Assembly: GCF_023264855.1 (NCBI RefSeq)
Contig: NZ_JAHFUW010000019.1
Coordinates: 1 to 64,000 of the forward strand
Origin: Herbiconiux sp.
GTDB taxonomy: Bacteria; Actinomycetota; Actinomycetes; Actinomycetales; Microbacteriaceae
Direction of reading: 5' to 3'
Length of the DNA: 64,000 nucleotides
Part shown: positions 27,561 to 36,371 of the stretch, in pieces
Layout of the letters: each line of letters starts with the position of its first letter
Position numbering within the stretch: the first letter of the stretch is position 1
Translations under genes and position numbers: made by a program
Notes under the pieces: generated by a model
Databases searched by the model: none
The model's input: the letters and a program-made list of their open reading frames with translations, nothing else
Told to the model about the DNA's origin: nothing

Positions 27561-27636
27561 TGGTGGAGCTACGGGGATTCGAACCCCGGACCTTCTCATT
27601 GCGAACGAGACGCGCTACCAACTGCGCCATAGCCCC
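27561..27636 (-). tRNA. tRNA-Ala(CGC)
   Basis: The minus strand folds as a cloverleaf beginning GGGGCTATGGCGCAG and ending in GTAGCTCCACCA. The acceptor GGGGCTA pairs with TAGCTCC. The D-arm is GGCGCAGTTGGTAGCGC and the T-arm contains GGTTCGAATCC. The anticodon loop TTCGCAA gives anticodon CGC, which reads GCG (Ala). The 3' CCA is encoded. Confidence 0.95.
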
Positions 27637-27702
27637 GCTGACGTCGAAACGACAACCCCGAAAGTCTACGACGAAACCACGTCCGAATGCGAACCGGCTG
27701 CG

Positions 27703-28779
27703 CTACTGAGGCCCCTCGCAGGACTGCAGGGCGGCCACGCCCGCCGACAACGACGCCGGCCCGCCGAGCAGCGTCACCTTCTTCGCTCCCAGCTCGGCGA
27801 TCTCGACCAGGATGCCCGACGGCACGCAGTCGCCGTGCACCACGAACAGCGGCGACTTGAGAGCCCCCGCGTAGGCGGCGCCGGCCAGGGCATCCGGGAA
27901 GTTGCTGCCGGTGGCCAGGAAAACCCGAGCCGGTGCCGTGCCCGTGAACGCGTCGTGGTTGATGGCGAGGGAGGCCTCGAACCGGTCCGCCCCGGCGAAG
28001 CGCTTCACGTCGTCGGTGATGCTCCGCAGATAGGCCTCGATGCCGGGCGAGACCGAATTCGGGCCGCCGGCGATCTTCACGGAGACGTTGGCGTCGCGCG
28101 TGGTCAGGAAGGACTGCGTGGCTCCGTCGAGCGTCGGCTTGCCGCCGTCCACGAGCAGCACCGGGGTATCCGCCGCACCGCCGGCGGACCCGGCCGAGAG
28201 CGCGTCGGGGAAGTTCGCGCCCGTCGCGATGTAGAACTTCGACGCCGCCGTGCCGAAGGCGTACGTGATGATGTTGCGGGAGGCCTCGTAGCGGTCGGCT
28301 CCCGCTACCCGGTTGATGGCCGGATGCGTTTGGTCGGGATTGATGATCGCCCCGATCTGGGTCTCCACGGCCTTCGAAACCGAGTTCACGCCGCCGACGA
28401 TCACCACGAGCTGTGGCGCGAGTCGTTCGATCTCAGCCAGCACCACCGCCGGCAGCGAGTCCTTCGTGGTGAGCAGCAGGGGAGCACCCAGATGCACTGC
28501 GGCGGGGGCGGCGCTGAGCGCGTCGGGATAGTTCTGCCCGGTCACCAGGAACACCACCGGCGATCCGCCGGGCTTGGACGCCTTGGAGATGTTCACCGCC
28601 GCCTCGTAGCGGTCGGCTCCGGCGATGCGATCGACCGTGGGCCCAGCGGCATCGGCGGCTTCGGCGGCCGGCGCGGCAGGCGCTGCGACGGCGGCACCGG
28701 CGAAGCCTCCGACGCTCACGGCGGCGGCCAGCAGAGCGGCGAGAACGATGGAGCGGGTGGAACGGACGGCGAAAGTCAT
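27703..28779 (-). CDS. Secreted cell-wall-binding repeat 2 protein
   Basis: The ATG at 28779 follows AGGGGG and gives 358 residues. A signal peptide (hydrophobic SIVLAALLAAAVSVGGFAGAAVA, cut near AAP) leads to three cell-wall-binding repeat 2 units, marked by RIAGADRYEAAVNIS, RVAGADRYEASRNII and RFAGADRFEASLAIN. Each is followed by ATGxNFPDAL-type and VGGxNSVS-type strands. Such repeats bind secondary wall polymers. No separate catalytic domain is present, so it is probably a structural wall-associated protein. It is one of three such genes within 16 kb, all on the minus strand. Confidence 0.9.
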   Translation of the reverse strand: MTFAVRSTRSIVLAALLAAAVSVGGFAGAAVAAPAAPAAEAADAAGPTVDRIAGADRYEAAVNISKASKPGGSPVVFLVTGQNYPDALSAAPAAVHLGAPLLLTTKDSLPAVVLAEIERLAPQLVVIVGGVNSVSKAVETQIGAIINPDQTHPAINRVAGADRYEASRNIITYAFGTAASKFYIATGANFPDALSAGSAGGAADTPVLLVDGGKPTLDGATQSFLTTRDANVSVKIAGGPNSVSPGIEAYLRSITDDVKRFAGADRFEASLAINHDAFTGTAPARVFLATGSNFPDALAGAAYAGALKSPLFVVHGDCVPSGILVEIAELGAKKVTLLGGPASLSAGVAALQSCEGPQ

Positions 28780-28858
28780 GGAATCCCCCTGGCGACGAGC
28801 GGCGGCGCAGCGGTGCGAGTTTAGGCCCGCCATCCGCTCACCGCAATGCTCGCGGGGC

Positions 28859-30172
28859 TCATCGCATCGACGGATCTCCGGATGCCACCCGCCCGCGCCC
28901 CAGCATCAGGATGGCGACCCCCAGCAGCACGCTGCCGACGATCGCGATCGGCAGGTCCATGAAGAACTCCATCACCGCGAACGGCGGGATGAACGCCAGC
29001 ACGGTCGCCACCGTCACGACCGGCGTCGGCGGGGTTGCCCCCACTTCCCGCGGCGCCTCCCAGCGCCCCACGAGGAACGACAGCCCGAACACCGCGGCCA
29101 TCACGATCACGAACATCAGCGGGCGGGTCCACCACCAGGCGAGGCTGGCCGGTTCCGGGCTCGCCCCGGGGATCAGCAGCGCCGCCCCCGACACCAGCAG
29201 GATCACCGGCAGATGCCACAGGTAGATCGTCATCAACCGGGTGCCCATCAGGAACACGAAGGCCCTCGCCGCGTGCGTGTTCATCAGCTTCGCGAGCGCC
29301 GGGCGCAACAGGCACAGGATGCTGGCCTGGGCCACCGCGAGCGCCACCAGCGGCAGCGTGGGCGGGTTGAGATTGGTGAGCATGTCGTCGGCGTACGGCC
29401 CGACGGCGGTCATCGGCACGAGGGTGGCGTAGGCCACGACGGCGATCACGACGAGCGTCCACCAGCGGCGGGCGGCGAACCATCCGTCGGCGTACCAGAA
29501 GCCGAGCTGCTGCACGAGCAGCCAGACGAAGAACAGGTTGGCCAAGCCGATCGCGTCGATGCCGGTCGAGAAGCGGAGGGCGTCGACCGCGACGGCTCCC
29601 GCGAGCAGAACGAGCAGCGTCGCGCGAGGGGCGCGCCGATGCCAGGTCACCATCAGGGGCACGAGCGCCTGGCAGAGCATGTACGCCGCGAGGAACCAGA
29701 GGGGCGAGGCGGCACCCACGACCGCGAGACGGACGAGTTCGGGGTCGATCCCGATGAGCTGGGCACCGCCGATCACGATCGCGTAGAAGAGGAACAGCGG
29801 GAAGGCCGGCTGCGCGAGTCGCAGCACGCGGTTGCGCACGTACCCGGCGGCGGTGCCGCCACGACGCACGGTGCTGCGCCAGGCGGTGATCGACGCGAAG
29901 CCGCCCACCACGAAGAACAGCGGCATGATCTGACCCACCCAGGTGACGGGCGCGAACCACCACTGCGTCTCCAGCGGGCGCGACACGATCACGCCGCCGT
30001 CGGGCCCGAGGCCCACGCCCACCATCAGCAGGTGGATGACGACCACGAGCAGCACGCAGAAGACGCGGGCCAGATCGAGGGTCAGGTCGCGCTTGGAGAG
30101 ATCGATCGACGAGCTGCTCCGCGCGGCCTTGCTCGCCGAAGGTGCGATCCGGAGTCCCGCGTCGTCGCTCAT
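28859..30172 (-). CDS. Acyltransferase 3 family membrane protein
   Basis: This 437-residue integral membrane protein of the acyltransferase 3 family transfers acyl groups such as acetyl to extracellular or wall glycans. About ten helices are visible. The conserved His47 lies in LLVVVIHLLM of the first helix, followed by the MPLFFVVGG segment and the RxxR-type RNRVLRLAQPAF loop. Its ATG is 7 bases after a TAGGAT -10 hexamer, a leaderless-type start. It lies 79 bases upstream of the cell-wall-binding protein gene on the same strand, so both may serve the cell surface. The acceptor glycan is unknown. Confidence 0.88.
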   Translation of the reverse strand: MSDDAGLRIAPSASKAARSSSSIDLSKRDLTLDLARVFCVLLVVVIHLLMVGVGLGPDGGVIVSRPLETQWWFAPVTWVGQIMPLFFVVGGFASITAWRSTVRRGGTAAGYVRNRVLRLAQPAFPLFLFYAIVIGGAQLIGIDPELVRLAVVGAASPLWFLAAYMLCQALVPLMVTWHRRAPRATLLVLLAGAVAVDALRFSTGIDAIGLANLFFVWLLVQQLGFWYADGWFAARRWWTLVVIAVVAYATLVPMTAVGPYADDMLTNLNPPTLPLVALAVAQASILCLLRPALAKLMNTHAARAFVFLMGTRLMTIYLWHLPVILLVSGAALLIPGASPEPASLAWWWTRPLMFVIVMAAVFGLSFLVGRWEAPREVGATPPTPVVTVATVLAFIPPFAVMEFFMDLPIAIVGSVLLGVAILMLGRGRVASGDPSMR

Positions 30173-30281
30173 GCAGTCATCCTAGGGTCAGTGACGCGAG
30201 CATATGCGGGCCACGGCATACGCGCCGGACGACACCCGCCCGGCACCGCACGAACCGCAGAGCCGCTCGCGTCGGCTCCGC

Positions 30282-31298
30282 TCAGCCGGCTCGGCGCCGC
30301 GCGAGCACGGCGTCGAGGTCGAGGTGCGAGGTCGTGTCGCCCTCCACGATGCCCATCCGGGCGAAGCGCGAGGGCACGGCGGGAGCGGCGACCGGGGCGG
30401 CCAGCAGGTCGGCGACCGTCTCGTGCTCGGCCTTCAGCCGCATCCGCAGCGCCTCTTCGGCGGCGGCCGCGGCGCGCAACAAGGCCTCGCGCTCGGCGGA
30501 TGCCACCGCCGGCGCTGCGGCGACGGCGGCAGCCGTGTCGGCCGCATCCTCGTCGCTGAATTCGTCGTCGTCCTGCCCCTGAGCGACCGCGACCGCGCTG
30601 TCAGGCAGCCCGAGCGGCGCGTGCGAAGCACGGTCGAGGTACAGCGGCCGGGGCACCACGACCGGCACCCAGCCCGACCCCGCCGATCCGTCGTTCTCGA
30701 GATCCTCGTCCGACTCCCCGGATTCACCGTCGGCCAGACCGGCGTCGAGCCCGGCTTCCGGATGCTGCTCCCCCACCGCGTGGTCGACGAACACCGGTGC
30801 GACGCGCACGCCCTCGGGACGCGGCAGTCGCAGGTGGCGCCCGGCGCGGGCGAGCCGCACGAGCACCGCAAGGCTCACGCCGGAGGCGATCACGCCACCG
30901 ACTAGGATGATCCAGGCGCCGGTGTACGCGGCCTGCATGCCGCCCAGCACGGCGACGGCGAGCGAGAGTGCCAGCACGCCGGCCATCACGGCCCGGGTGC
31001 GGCGCAGGCGGTCGGCGGTGCGCACGGCCGACGGGATCGCCTCCAGTTCGCGTTCGGCAGCGCGGTGCTTCAGGATGCGCTCCTGCTCGGCGATGCTGCG
31101 GGCATTGGCCTCGACCCGCACCTCGTCGGGCATCTCGGCGGTCTCGGCCAGGATGCGCAGCGTCTGCTGGAGGCGCACGGCGTTGCGCTCGGTGGCGAGG
31201 TACTGCCGGCTCTTCGACCACGACGGCACGAGGTAGACGAGCCACAGCACCGCCGCGAGGGCGATCATGAACCCTCCACCGAGCCATTCCGTAGTCAT
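30282..31298 (-). CDS. GlpR/SepX-like actinobacterial division membrane protein
   Basis: This 338-residue protein has an N-terminal helix (MIALAAVLWLVYLVPSW), a coiled basic/acidic segment with many Arg/Glu (residues ~30-100), and a pair of helices (VMAGVLALSLAVAVLGG and AWIILVGGVIASGVSLAVLV). A long acidic disordered cytoplasmic region and a C-terminal SRFARMGIVEGD tail follow. The layout and its place near rimJ and galU match M. tuberculosis Rv0996, Streptomyces SepX and corynebacterial GlpR, which organise cell division together with the MoeA-like Glp. Family assignment rests on architecture and synteny. Glp itself is not in this cluster. Confidence 0.6.
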   Translation of the reverse strand: MTTEWLGGGFMIALAAVLWLVYLVPSWSKSRQYLATERNAVRLQQTLRILAETAEMPDEVRVEANARSIAEQERILKHRAAERELEAIPSAVRTADRLRRTRAVMAGVLALSLAVAVLGGMQAAYTGAWIILVGGVIASGVSLAVLVRLARAGRHLRLPRPEGVRVAPVFVDHAVGEQHPEAGLDAGLADGESGESDEDLENDGSAGSGWVPVVVPRPLYLDRASHAPLGLPDSAVAVAQGQDDDEFSDEDAADTAAAVAAAPAVASAEREALLRAAAAAEEALRMRLKAEHETVADLLAAPVAAPAVPSRFARMGIVEGDTTSHLDLDAVLARRRAG

Positions 31299-31406
31299 GA
31301 GTCAACGGTAGGGGCGACGCGCGCGCCCGCCTCCGCGGCGCGCCGCAAGAAGCCCGTGCTCAGGCGAAGCCTTCGGGTTCCGCCGGGCCCCGCCCGCCGT
31401 ATCCGC

Positions 31407-32939
31407 TCAGGCGCACCCCTCGGAGTACCGCACCTGGGGCGTGCGGCCCGTCGAGATGGCCAGCACGCGCGCGTCCGCCCCTGTGTCGATCCGCATCGCG
31501 GTTCCCGAGGGCCCGGCCACGTCGATGTGCTTGCCACCGGGGATGTGCTGATGGTTCGTCACGGAGGCACCCGGGTACGCCGCGAGAACGCTGCTCAGCG
31601 TGGAGCCCACCCCGATCCCCGCGGCCGTGTGCGGCGCGGAGGCCCCGCTCGCCCCGGCCACACCGACGACGTCGACCGGATACGACGACCCCGGTCCGCC
31701 CGAATCCGAGAGCACGTCGATCGAAGCCCACGGCTCGATGGCGTTCGGGAAATAGGCCTGGATGCAGTACCCCTCGGTGAAGTCGACGATCTCGAGGGCG
31801 GGGTTCAGATCCGCCAGCGATGCGGTCGGGGTTCCGATGCGCACCGGCCCGACCCCGCCGAAGTCGATCAGCCAGCCGGGGCAGGGCGTCAGAGAGCGAA
31901 CCGCCGACGACAGCGAGGCCTGCCCACCGAGGAGGGTGACCGTGCTCGCCCCCAGCGACACGATCGAGTCGAGCACCGGCTGCGGTACGCAATCGCTCGG
32001 CACCACGTAGAGCGGCGCTCCGGCCTTGCCGGCCGAGGCTCCGCCCGCGAGCGCATCGGCGAATTTCAGGCCGGTGGCGAGGAACACCTCGTCGGCCGCG
32101 GCGAACGAGTCGTCGGTGATCGCCACCGAGGCCTCGAAGCGGTCCGCTCCCCCGAGTCGCACCGTCGGCAGGCCCCAGGATGCGACCTGGTTCTCGATGC
32201 CCTTGGAGATCGAGTTCGGCCCGCCGGTGATCTTCACCCCGCGCACGCCGAGCGTGTCTCGCAGGAGCGACTCCGTGGCGGTGCCCACCAAGGAGGCGCG
32301 TCCGTCCACCAGCACGACGGCTCCGCCGAGCAGCGCGGCCGCCGGGCCGGCGGAGAGCGCATCGGGGAAGTTCGCGCCGGCTGCCAGGAAGGCTGTGGTG
32401 ACGGGGGCGGGAAGCGCCAGCGCGACGTTGCGCGACACCTCGAAGCGGTCGGCGCCCGCGATCCGCACCACGGCGGGCGCACTCGGCAGGGCGGCCAGCG
32501 CCGTCTCCACCGCCTTCGACACCGAATTCGGGCCGCCGACGATCGTGACGGCGCTCGGCGCCAGCCGCTCGAGCTCGGTCTCCACCACCGGAGGCAGCCG
32601 ATCCGCCGTGGTCAGCAGCAACGGCCCGCGCTTCGCCGCCGCCAGCGGCCCTGCACTCAGGGCGTCAGGGTAGTTCGTACCCGTGGCGATCACCACGTCC
32701 GTCGTTGTCGCGGGATACGCGGCCTTCGAGATGTTCACGGCCACCTCGAAGCGGTCCGCCCCGCCGATGCGGTTCACCGTGACGCCCGGCAGCGTCGACT
32801 GCGTCGACACCTCGGTGCCGTCATCCGACGCGACGGCAGCCGGACCATCCGGAACCGCCGAGAACCCCGCGGTCAGCAGCGTGGCGGCGAGCGCGATCAT
32901 CGCGACCCGCCCTGCTCGAGAACGGTTGAGTATGCGCAT
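31407..32939 (-). CDS. Secreted cell-wall-binding repeat 2 protein with extra C-terminal domain
   Basis: This 510-residue protein has a signal peptide (VAMIALAATLLTAGFSAV) and then three cell-wall-binding repeat 2 units (RIGGADRFEVAVNIS, RIAGADRFEVSRNVA, RLGGADRFEASVAIT). After the last repeat ends with LGGQASLSSAVRSL, a ~155-residue C-terminal domain begins IDFGGVGPVRIGTPTASLAD. It contains two Cys and an AAGIGVGSTLSSVLAAYPGA segment, a module seen in other actinobacterial secreted proteins of unknown role. It is probably wall-anchored by the repeats. The gene separates glpR/sepX-like from rimJ, where other genomes have them adjacent. Confidence 0.88.
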   Translation of the reverse strand: MRILNRSRAGRVAMIALAATLLTAGFSAVPDGPAAVASDDGTEVSTQSTLPGVTVNRIGGADRFEVAVNISKAAYPATTTDVVIATGTNYPDALSAGPLAAAKRGPLLLTTADRLPPVVETELERLAPSAVTIVGGPNSVSKAVETALAALPSAPAVVRIAGADRFEVSRNVALALPAPVTTAFLAAGANFPDALSAGPAAALLGGAVVLVDGRASLVGTATESLLRDTLGVRGVKITGGPNSISKGIENQVASWGLPTVRLGGADRFEASVAITDDSFAAADEVFLATGLKFADALAGGASAGKAGAPLYVVPSDCVPQPVLDSIVSLGASTVTLLGGQASLSSAVRSLTPCPGWLIDFGGVGPVRIGTPTASLADLNPALEIVDFTEGYCIQAYFPNAIEPWASIDVLSDSGGPGSSYPVDVVGVAGASGASAPHTAAGIGVGSTLSSVLAAYPGASVTNHQHIPGGKHIDVAGPSGTAMRIDTGADARVLAISTGRTPQVRYSEGCA

Positions 32940-32993
32940 CGTGCCCCCCGGCGATCCGCGACCCTCCGATGGGCCGCCCTGCGACCCTATCGC

Positions 32994-33641
32994 CTAGGGC
33001 GTAGCGATGGGCCGCTGGGCTGCGATGCGCTCCGCTTCGGGCACAGCACCCTGCCCTACGGGCACGCGGCCCTCTTGCCAGCGGCGCAGCACGCCCACGG
33101 GCAGCTCTTCGCGCACGAGGGCGAAGCAGAAGTGGTCGCGCCAGTCGCCGTTGATGTGGATGAAGCGGCGCCGCAGGCCTTCGTAGCGGAAGCCGAGCTT
33201 CTCGACCACGCGCAGGCTCGGCGCGTTCTCGGGCCGGATGCAGATCTCGATCCGGTGCAGCCCCACCGAGAAGAAGCAGTAGTCGGCGGCCAGCGCCACC
33301 CCCGTCGGCGTGATGTTCTTGCCGGCGAAGCGCTCCGACACCCAGTAGCCGATCGACGCCGAGGCCACCGACCCGTAGCTGATCGACGACACGTTCAACT
33401 GCCCCGCGAGCTCACCGTCGTACTCGAGGATGAACGGCAGCCCGAGCCCGGCCCGCGCGTTGGCCTGCAGAGAACGGATGCTCGCGCGGGTATCGAACGA
33501 CATCGGCCCCTGCGGGTTGGTCGCCTCCCACTTGCGCAGCCACGGCCGGTTCTCGATCAGCTCGCGCTCGAGCGGCTTCGCGTCGCGCACGCGGATGGGC
33601 CGCACCGTGAACGGGCCATCGGAGAGAGTCGGAACGAACAT
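32994..33641 (-). CDS. rimJ: RimJ-type GNAT N-acetyltransferase
   Basis: This 215-residue protein of the RimJ/RimL group acetylates the N terminus of a ribosomal or other protein with acetyl-CoA. It opens FVPTLSDGPFTVRPIRVRDAK and contains IGYWVSERFAGKNITPTGVALAADYCFF, the typical RimJ/RimL core, and NAPSLRVVEKLGFRYEGLRR (acetyl-CoA site and the LGFxxEGxxR motif). It follows galU by 86 bases on the same strand, as in mycobacteria, where moeA/glp lies between them; here that gene is absent. Confidence 0.9.
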   Translation of the reverse strand: MFVPTLSDGPFTVRPIRVRDAKPLERELIENRPWLRKWEATNPQGPMSFDTRASIRSLQANARAGLGLPFILEYDGELAGQLNVSSISYGSVASASIGYWVSERFAGKNITPTGVALAADYCFFSVGLHRIEICIRPENAPSLRVVEKLGFRYEGLRRRFIHINGDWRDHFCFALVREELPVGVLRRWQEGRVPVGQGAVPEAERIAAQRPIATP

Positions 33642-33727
33642 TTCTCGAACACTACCGCTCTGCGGCGGAAACGCTCAAAGACGCGTCGGGCGCGGCATCC
33701 GGAGCCTCCGATCTCAGCGCCCGGATC

Positions 33728-34618
33728 TCACAGCTTCGCGACGAAGTCCTTCAGCCACGGCCGCAGGTCGGGGCCCAGGTCGGAGCGGTCGCTGGCGAGC
33801 TGCACGATCGCCTTGATGTAGTCGAGCTTGTCGCCGGTGTCGTAGCGGCGGCCGTCGAACACCACGCCGTAGACGCCGTTCGCGATCGAGTCGTCGGCCG
33901 CGAGCGTGAGCAGCGCATCCGTCAGCTGGATCTCGTTGCCCTTGCCGGGCGGGGTGTTCTCGAGGATGTCGAACACCTCGGGCTGCAGCACGTAGCGCCC
34001 GATCACGGCCAGGTTCGAGGGGGCGGTGCCCTCCTCCGGCTTCTCCACGAGGCCGGTGACCTTCACCACGTCGGCCTCGTCGGTGGCCTCCACCGAGGCG
34101 ACCCCGTAGAGGTGCGTCATCGACGGGTCGACCTCCATCAGGGCGATCACCGTGGCGGTGCGCGCCTGCTCGACCTCGAGCATCCGCTTCAGCAGCGGAT
34201 CGCGGGCGTCGATGATGTCGTCGCCGAGCAGCACGGCGAAGGGCTCGTGCCCGACGTGCATCCGCGAGCGCAGCACGGCGTGACCGAGGCCCAGCGGGTC
34301 GCCCTGGCGCACGTAGTGCATCTCGGCGAGCGCGGTCGACTCGTTGACGACCTTGAGCATCTCGCCCTTGCCCTTGCGCTCCAGCGTCGACTCGAGCTCG
34401 TAGACCCGGTCGAAGTGGTTCTCGATCGCGGCCTTGTTGCGGCCCGTGACCACCAGCACGTCATTGAGACCGGCATCCACCGCCTCTTCGACCACGTATT
34501 GGATGGCCGGTTTGTCGACGACCGGGAGCATCTCCTTCGGCATCGCCTTCGTGGCCGGGAGGAACCGAGTCCCAAGCCCGGCCGCCGGAATCACTGCTTT
34601 ACTCAACGGGTTACCCAT
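33728..34618 (-). CDS. galU: UTP-glucose-1-phosphate uridylyltransferase
   Basis: The ATG at 34618 gives 296 residues. An upstream ATG at 34636 would overlap the promoter-like TATACGCT. The protein makes UDP-glucose from UTP and glucose-1-phosphate for wall and exopolysaccharide synthesis. Visible motifs are the nucleotide-binding VIPAAGLGTRFLPATKAMPK, the VVDKPAIQYVVEEA segment, VLLGDDIID, and VEKPEEG. Length and motifs match GalU exactly. It is divergent from the 5-formyl-THF cyclo-ligase gene and may supply the exopolysaccharide locus at 45.7-50.6 kb. Confidence 0.95.
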   Translation of the reverse strand: MGNPLSKAVIPAAGLGTRFLPATKAMPKEMLPVVDKPAIQYVVEEAVDAGLNDVLVVTGRNKAAIENHFDRVYELESTLERKGKGEMLKVVNESTALAEMHYVRQGDPLGLGHAVLRSRMHVGHEPFAVLLGDDIIDARDPLLKRMLEVEQARTATVIALMEVDPSMTHLYGVASVEATDEADVVKVTGLVEKPEEGTAPSNLAVIGRYVLQPEVFDILENTPPGKGNEIQLTDALLTLAADDSIANGVYGVVFDGRRYDTGDKLDYIKAIVQLASDRSDLGPDLRPWLKDFVAKL

Positions 34619-34690
34619 GCGCTTTAGCGTATACATGTTCGGGCGCCCGCAACGGCTCGGCGCGAAACACCGCCGTCATCTTTGCGCGCC

Positions 34691-34696
34691 TACAAT
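34691..34696 (+). promoter_or_regulatory. -10 element giving a leaderless start for the cyclo-ligase gene
   Basis: TACAAT ends 7 bases before the ATG at 34704, so transcription should begin at or next to the start codon. Confidence 0.6.
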
Positions 34697-34703
34697 TGCA
34701 CGC

Positions 34704-35282
34704 ATGGCCACCGACGCGACGAACGAGAAGCGCGCGCTGCGCGCCGAGCTCCGCGAGCGGCGACGCACGCGCCCCGCCCATGTGGTCGACAAGGCGAACG
34801 AGGGCTTCACGGCCAATCTGATCGCGCTGGCGACGCAGACGGATGCTCGCACCATCTCCGCCTACCTCTCCACCTCGTTCGAGCCGAACACTCGGCCCTT
34901 CCTCAACTGGGCGCTCGCCGACGGCCGACGGGTGCTGCTGCCCATCGCCCGGCAGGACGGCCTGCTCGACTGGGCCGAGGGCGACGGCGAGACCGAGACC
35001 GAGGGTCTGTACGGGCTGCCCGAGCCGGTCGGCGGCATCCTGGGCCCGATCGCGATCAACGACGCCGACCTCATCCTCATCCCCGCCTCGGCGGTCGACG
35101 AGCACGGCACCCGCATGGGCTGGGGTCGTGGCTACTTCGACCGCACGCTCGGTTCGATGGAGAAGTGCCCGCCCGTGTACGCGGTGGTGTTCGATGATGA
35201 GATCCTTGACGAGGTGCCCCGCGAGGTGCACGACGCCCCGATCGACGGGGCCGTCACGCCCACGCGCATCCTGCGTTTCTGA
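34704..35282 (+). CDS. 5-formyltetrahydrofolate cyclo-ligase
   Basis: The 192-residue protein converts 5-formyl-THF to 5,10-methenyl-THF with ATP. It has the N-terminal KRALRAELRERRR helix that binds phosphate, the ISAYLSTSFEPNT strand, and the C-terminal signature GTRMGWGRGYFDRTL with the GxGxGxxD-type nucleotide loop. Length is typical. The ATG at 34704 follows a TACAAT -10. It is divergent from galU and leads into the FmdB zinc-ribbon gene 58 bases later, the order known from mycobacteria. Confidence 0.93.
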   Translation: MATDATNEKRALRAELRERRRTRPAHVVDKANEGFTANLIALATQTDARTISAYLSTSFEPNTRPFLNWALADGRRVLLPIARQDGLLDWAEGDGETETEGLYGLPEPVGGILGPIAINDADLILIPASAVDEHGTRMGWGRGYFDRTLGSMEKCPPVYAVVFDDEILDEVPREVHDAPIDGAVTPTRILRF

Positions 35283-35340
35283 CGCGTCACCGCTTCTGCT
35301 GCTTCACCGCCACCGCCTACGCTTCACCGAGAGACGACCA

Positions 35341-35664
35341 GTGCCCACCTACTCCTACCGTTGCACCGAGTGCGACAACGCCTTCGACATCCAGCAGGCG
35401 TTCACGGATTCCACGCTCACCGAATGCCCCGTCTGCGGCGGCAAGCTGCGCAAGGTGTTCAGCCCCGTGGGCGTGACGTTCAACGGCTCGGGCTTCTACC
35501 GCACCGATTCACGGGCGAAGAGCTCCTCCAGCGACTCCGCCGGCTCGTCGAGCTCGTCCGGCTCCTCGTCCTCGTCCGGATCGTCGGACTCGTCCGGTTC
35601 CTCCTCCCCCGCCCCCGCCAAGCCGGCCGCCGCACCGTCGAGCTCGAAGCCGGCCTCCGCTTAG
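35341..35664 (+). CDS. FmdB-family zinc-ribbon protein
   Basis: A GTG start at 35341 with GAGAGACGA upstream gives 107 residues. The first ~55 residues are the FmdB zinc ribbon: MPTYSYRCTECDNAFD with CxxC, and CPVCGGKLRKVF with the second CxxC, then GFYRTDSR. The rest is an almost pure Ser/Gly tail ending in Pro/Ala/Ser, disordered. A mycobacterial homologue (Rv0991c) is a redox-regulated chaperone with the same synteny. It is followed 10 bases later by mscL. Confidence 0.9.
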   Translation: MPTYSYRCTECDNAFDIQQAFTDSTLTECPVCGGKLRKVFSPVGVTFNGSGFYRTDSRAKSSSSDSAGSSSSSGSSSSSGSSDSSGSSSPAPAKPAAAPSSSKPASA

Positions 35665-35674
35665 GCTTGTTCCC

Positions 35675-36136
35675 ATGATCAAGGGATTCAAGGAGTTCAT
35701 CCTCCGCGGCAATGTCATCGACCTGGCCGTGGCGGTCGTCATCGGAGCGGCCTTCACCGGTGTCGTCACCGCGATCGTCACCAACGTCTTCAACCCGTTG
35801 ATCGCCGCGATCTTCACGGCCAGCGACCTCGATGGCGTGGCGGTCGTCACCCTCAACGGGTCGGAGATCCGCTTCGGCGCGGTGCTCGGTGCGCTCATCC
35901 AGTTCCTGCTGGTTGCGGTCGTGGTCTACTTCGTGTTCGTGCTGCCGATCAACCACCTGAAGAAGGTCGCCTTCTCGAACAAGAAGACGCCGGCGGAGTC
36001 GCTCGAGGAGCAGAACGAAGAGCTGCCGCCCACCGAGACCGAGCTGCTCATCCAGATCCGCGACCTGCTCGCCGTGCAGCGAGCCGAAGCCGCAGGCGAG
36101 ACCCTCCCAGCCGAGCCGCACACCCCCAAGCACTGA
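35675..36136 (+). CDS. mscL: Large-conductance mechanosensitive channel
   Basis: The 153-residue protein is MscL, a homopentameric membrane channel that opens under tension to release solutes in osmotic downshock. The N-terminal FKEFILRGNVIDLAVAVVIG is diagnostic. TM1 is followed by a short extracellular loop and TM2 (LIQFLLVAVVVYFVFVLP), then an acidic cytoplasmic helix with EQNEELPPTETELLIQIRDLL. The start follows a TAGGCT -10 hexamer. Its stop codon abuts that of the convergent small gene. Confidence 0.95.
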   Translation: MIKGFKEFILRGNVIDLAVAVVIGAAFTGVVTAIVTNVFNPLIAAIFTASDLDGVAVVTLNGSEIRFGAVLGALIQFLLVAVVVYFVFVLPINHLKKVAFSNKKTPAESLEEQNEELPPTETELLIQIRDLLAVQRAEAAGETLPAEPHTPKH

Positions 36137-36340
36137 CTACCAGTGCGGCGGGACGTCCTGGCGCAGGCGGGCGTCGTTGGGGCCTGAAGATCCTTCCGGG
36201 GCCGGGCGGCCGCCCCAGGACTCGTCGCGGTCTTCGGCCGCCTTCACGGGGTCGCGGGCGGGGAGCGCCTGCGGGGTCGGGTCGCTGCCGGGCACGGGTT
36301 CGGTCGCGGCGCGACGAGGGCCCGTCTTCTTGACGGTCAT
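36137..36340 (-). CDS. Small conserved actinobacterial protein (67 residues)
   Basis: A 67-residue basic-then-acidic, Pro-rich protein begins MTVKKTGPRRAATEPVPG and ends NDARLRQDVPPHW. The C-terminal RLRxDxPPHW ending is a recurring signature of tiny conserved actinobacterial proteins, which argues that it is real. It has no hydrophobic segment and is probably disordered. It is convergent with mscL with no gap, and a CACTG-actac-CAGTG hairpin covers the joined stop codons. Function is unknown. Confidence 0.65.
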   Translation of the reverse strand: MTVKKTGPRRAATEPVPGSDPTPQALPARDPVKAAEDRDESWGGRPAPEGSSGPNDARLRQDVPPHW

Positions 36341-36371
36341 GCAGAAAGCCTAAGCTCCGGATGCTCCGGCG

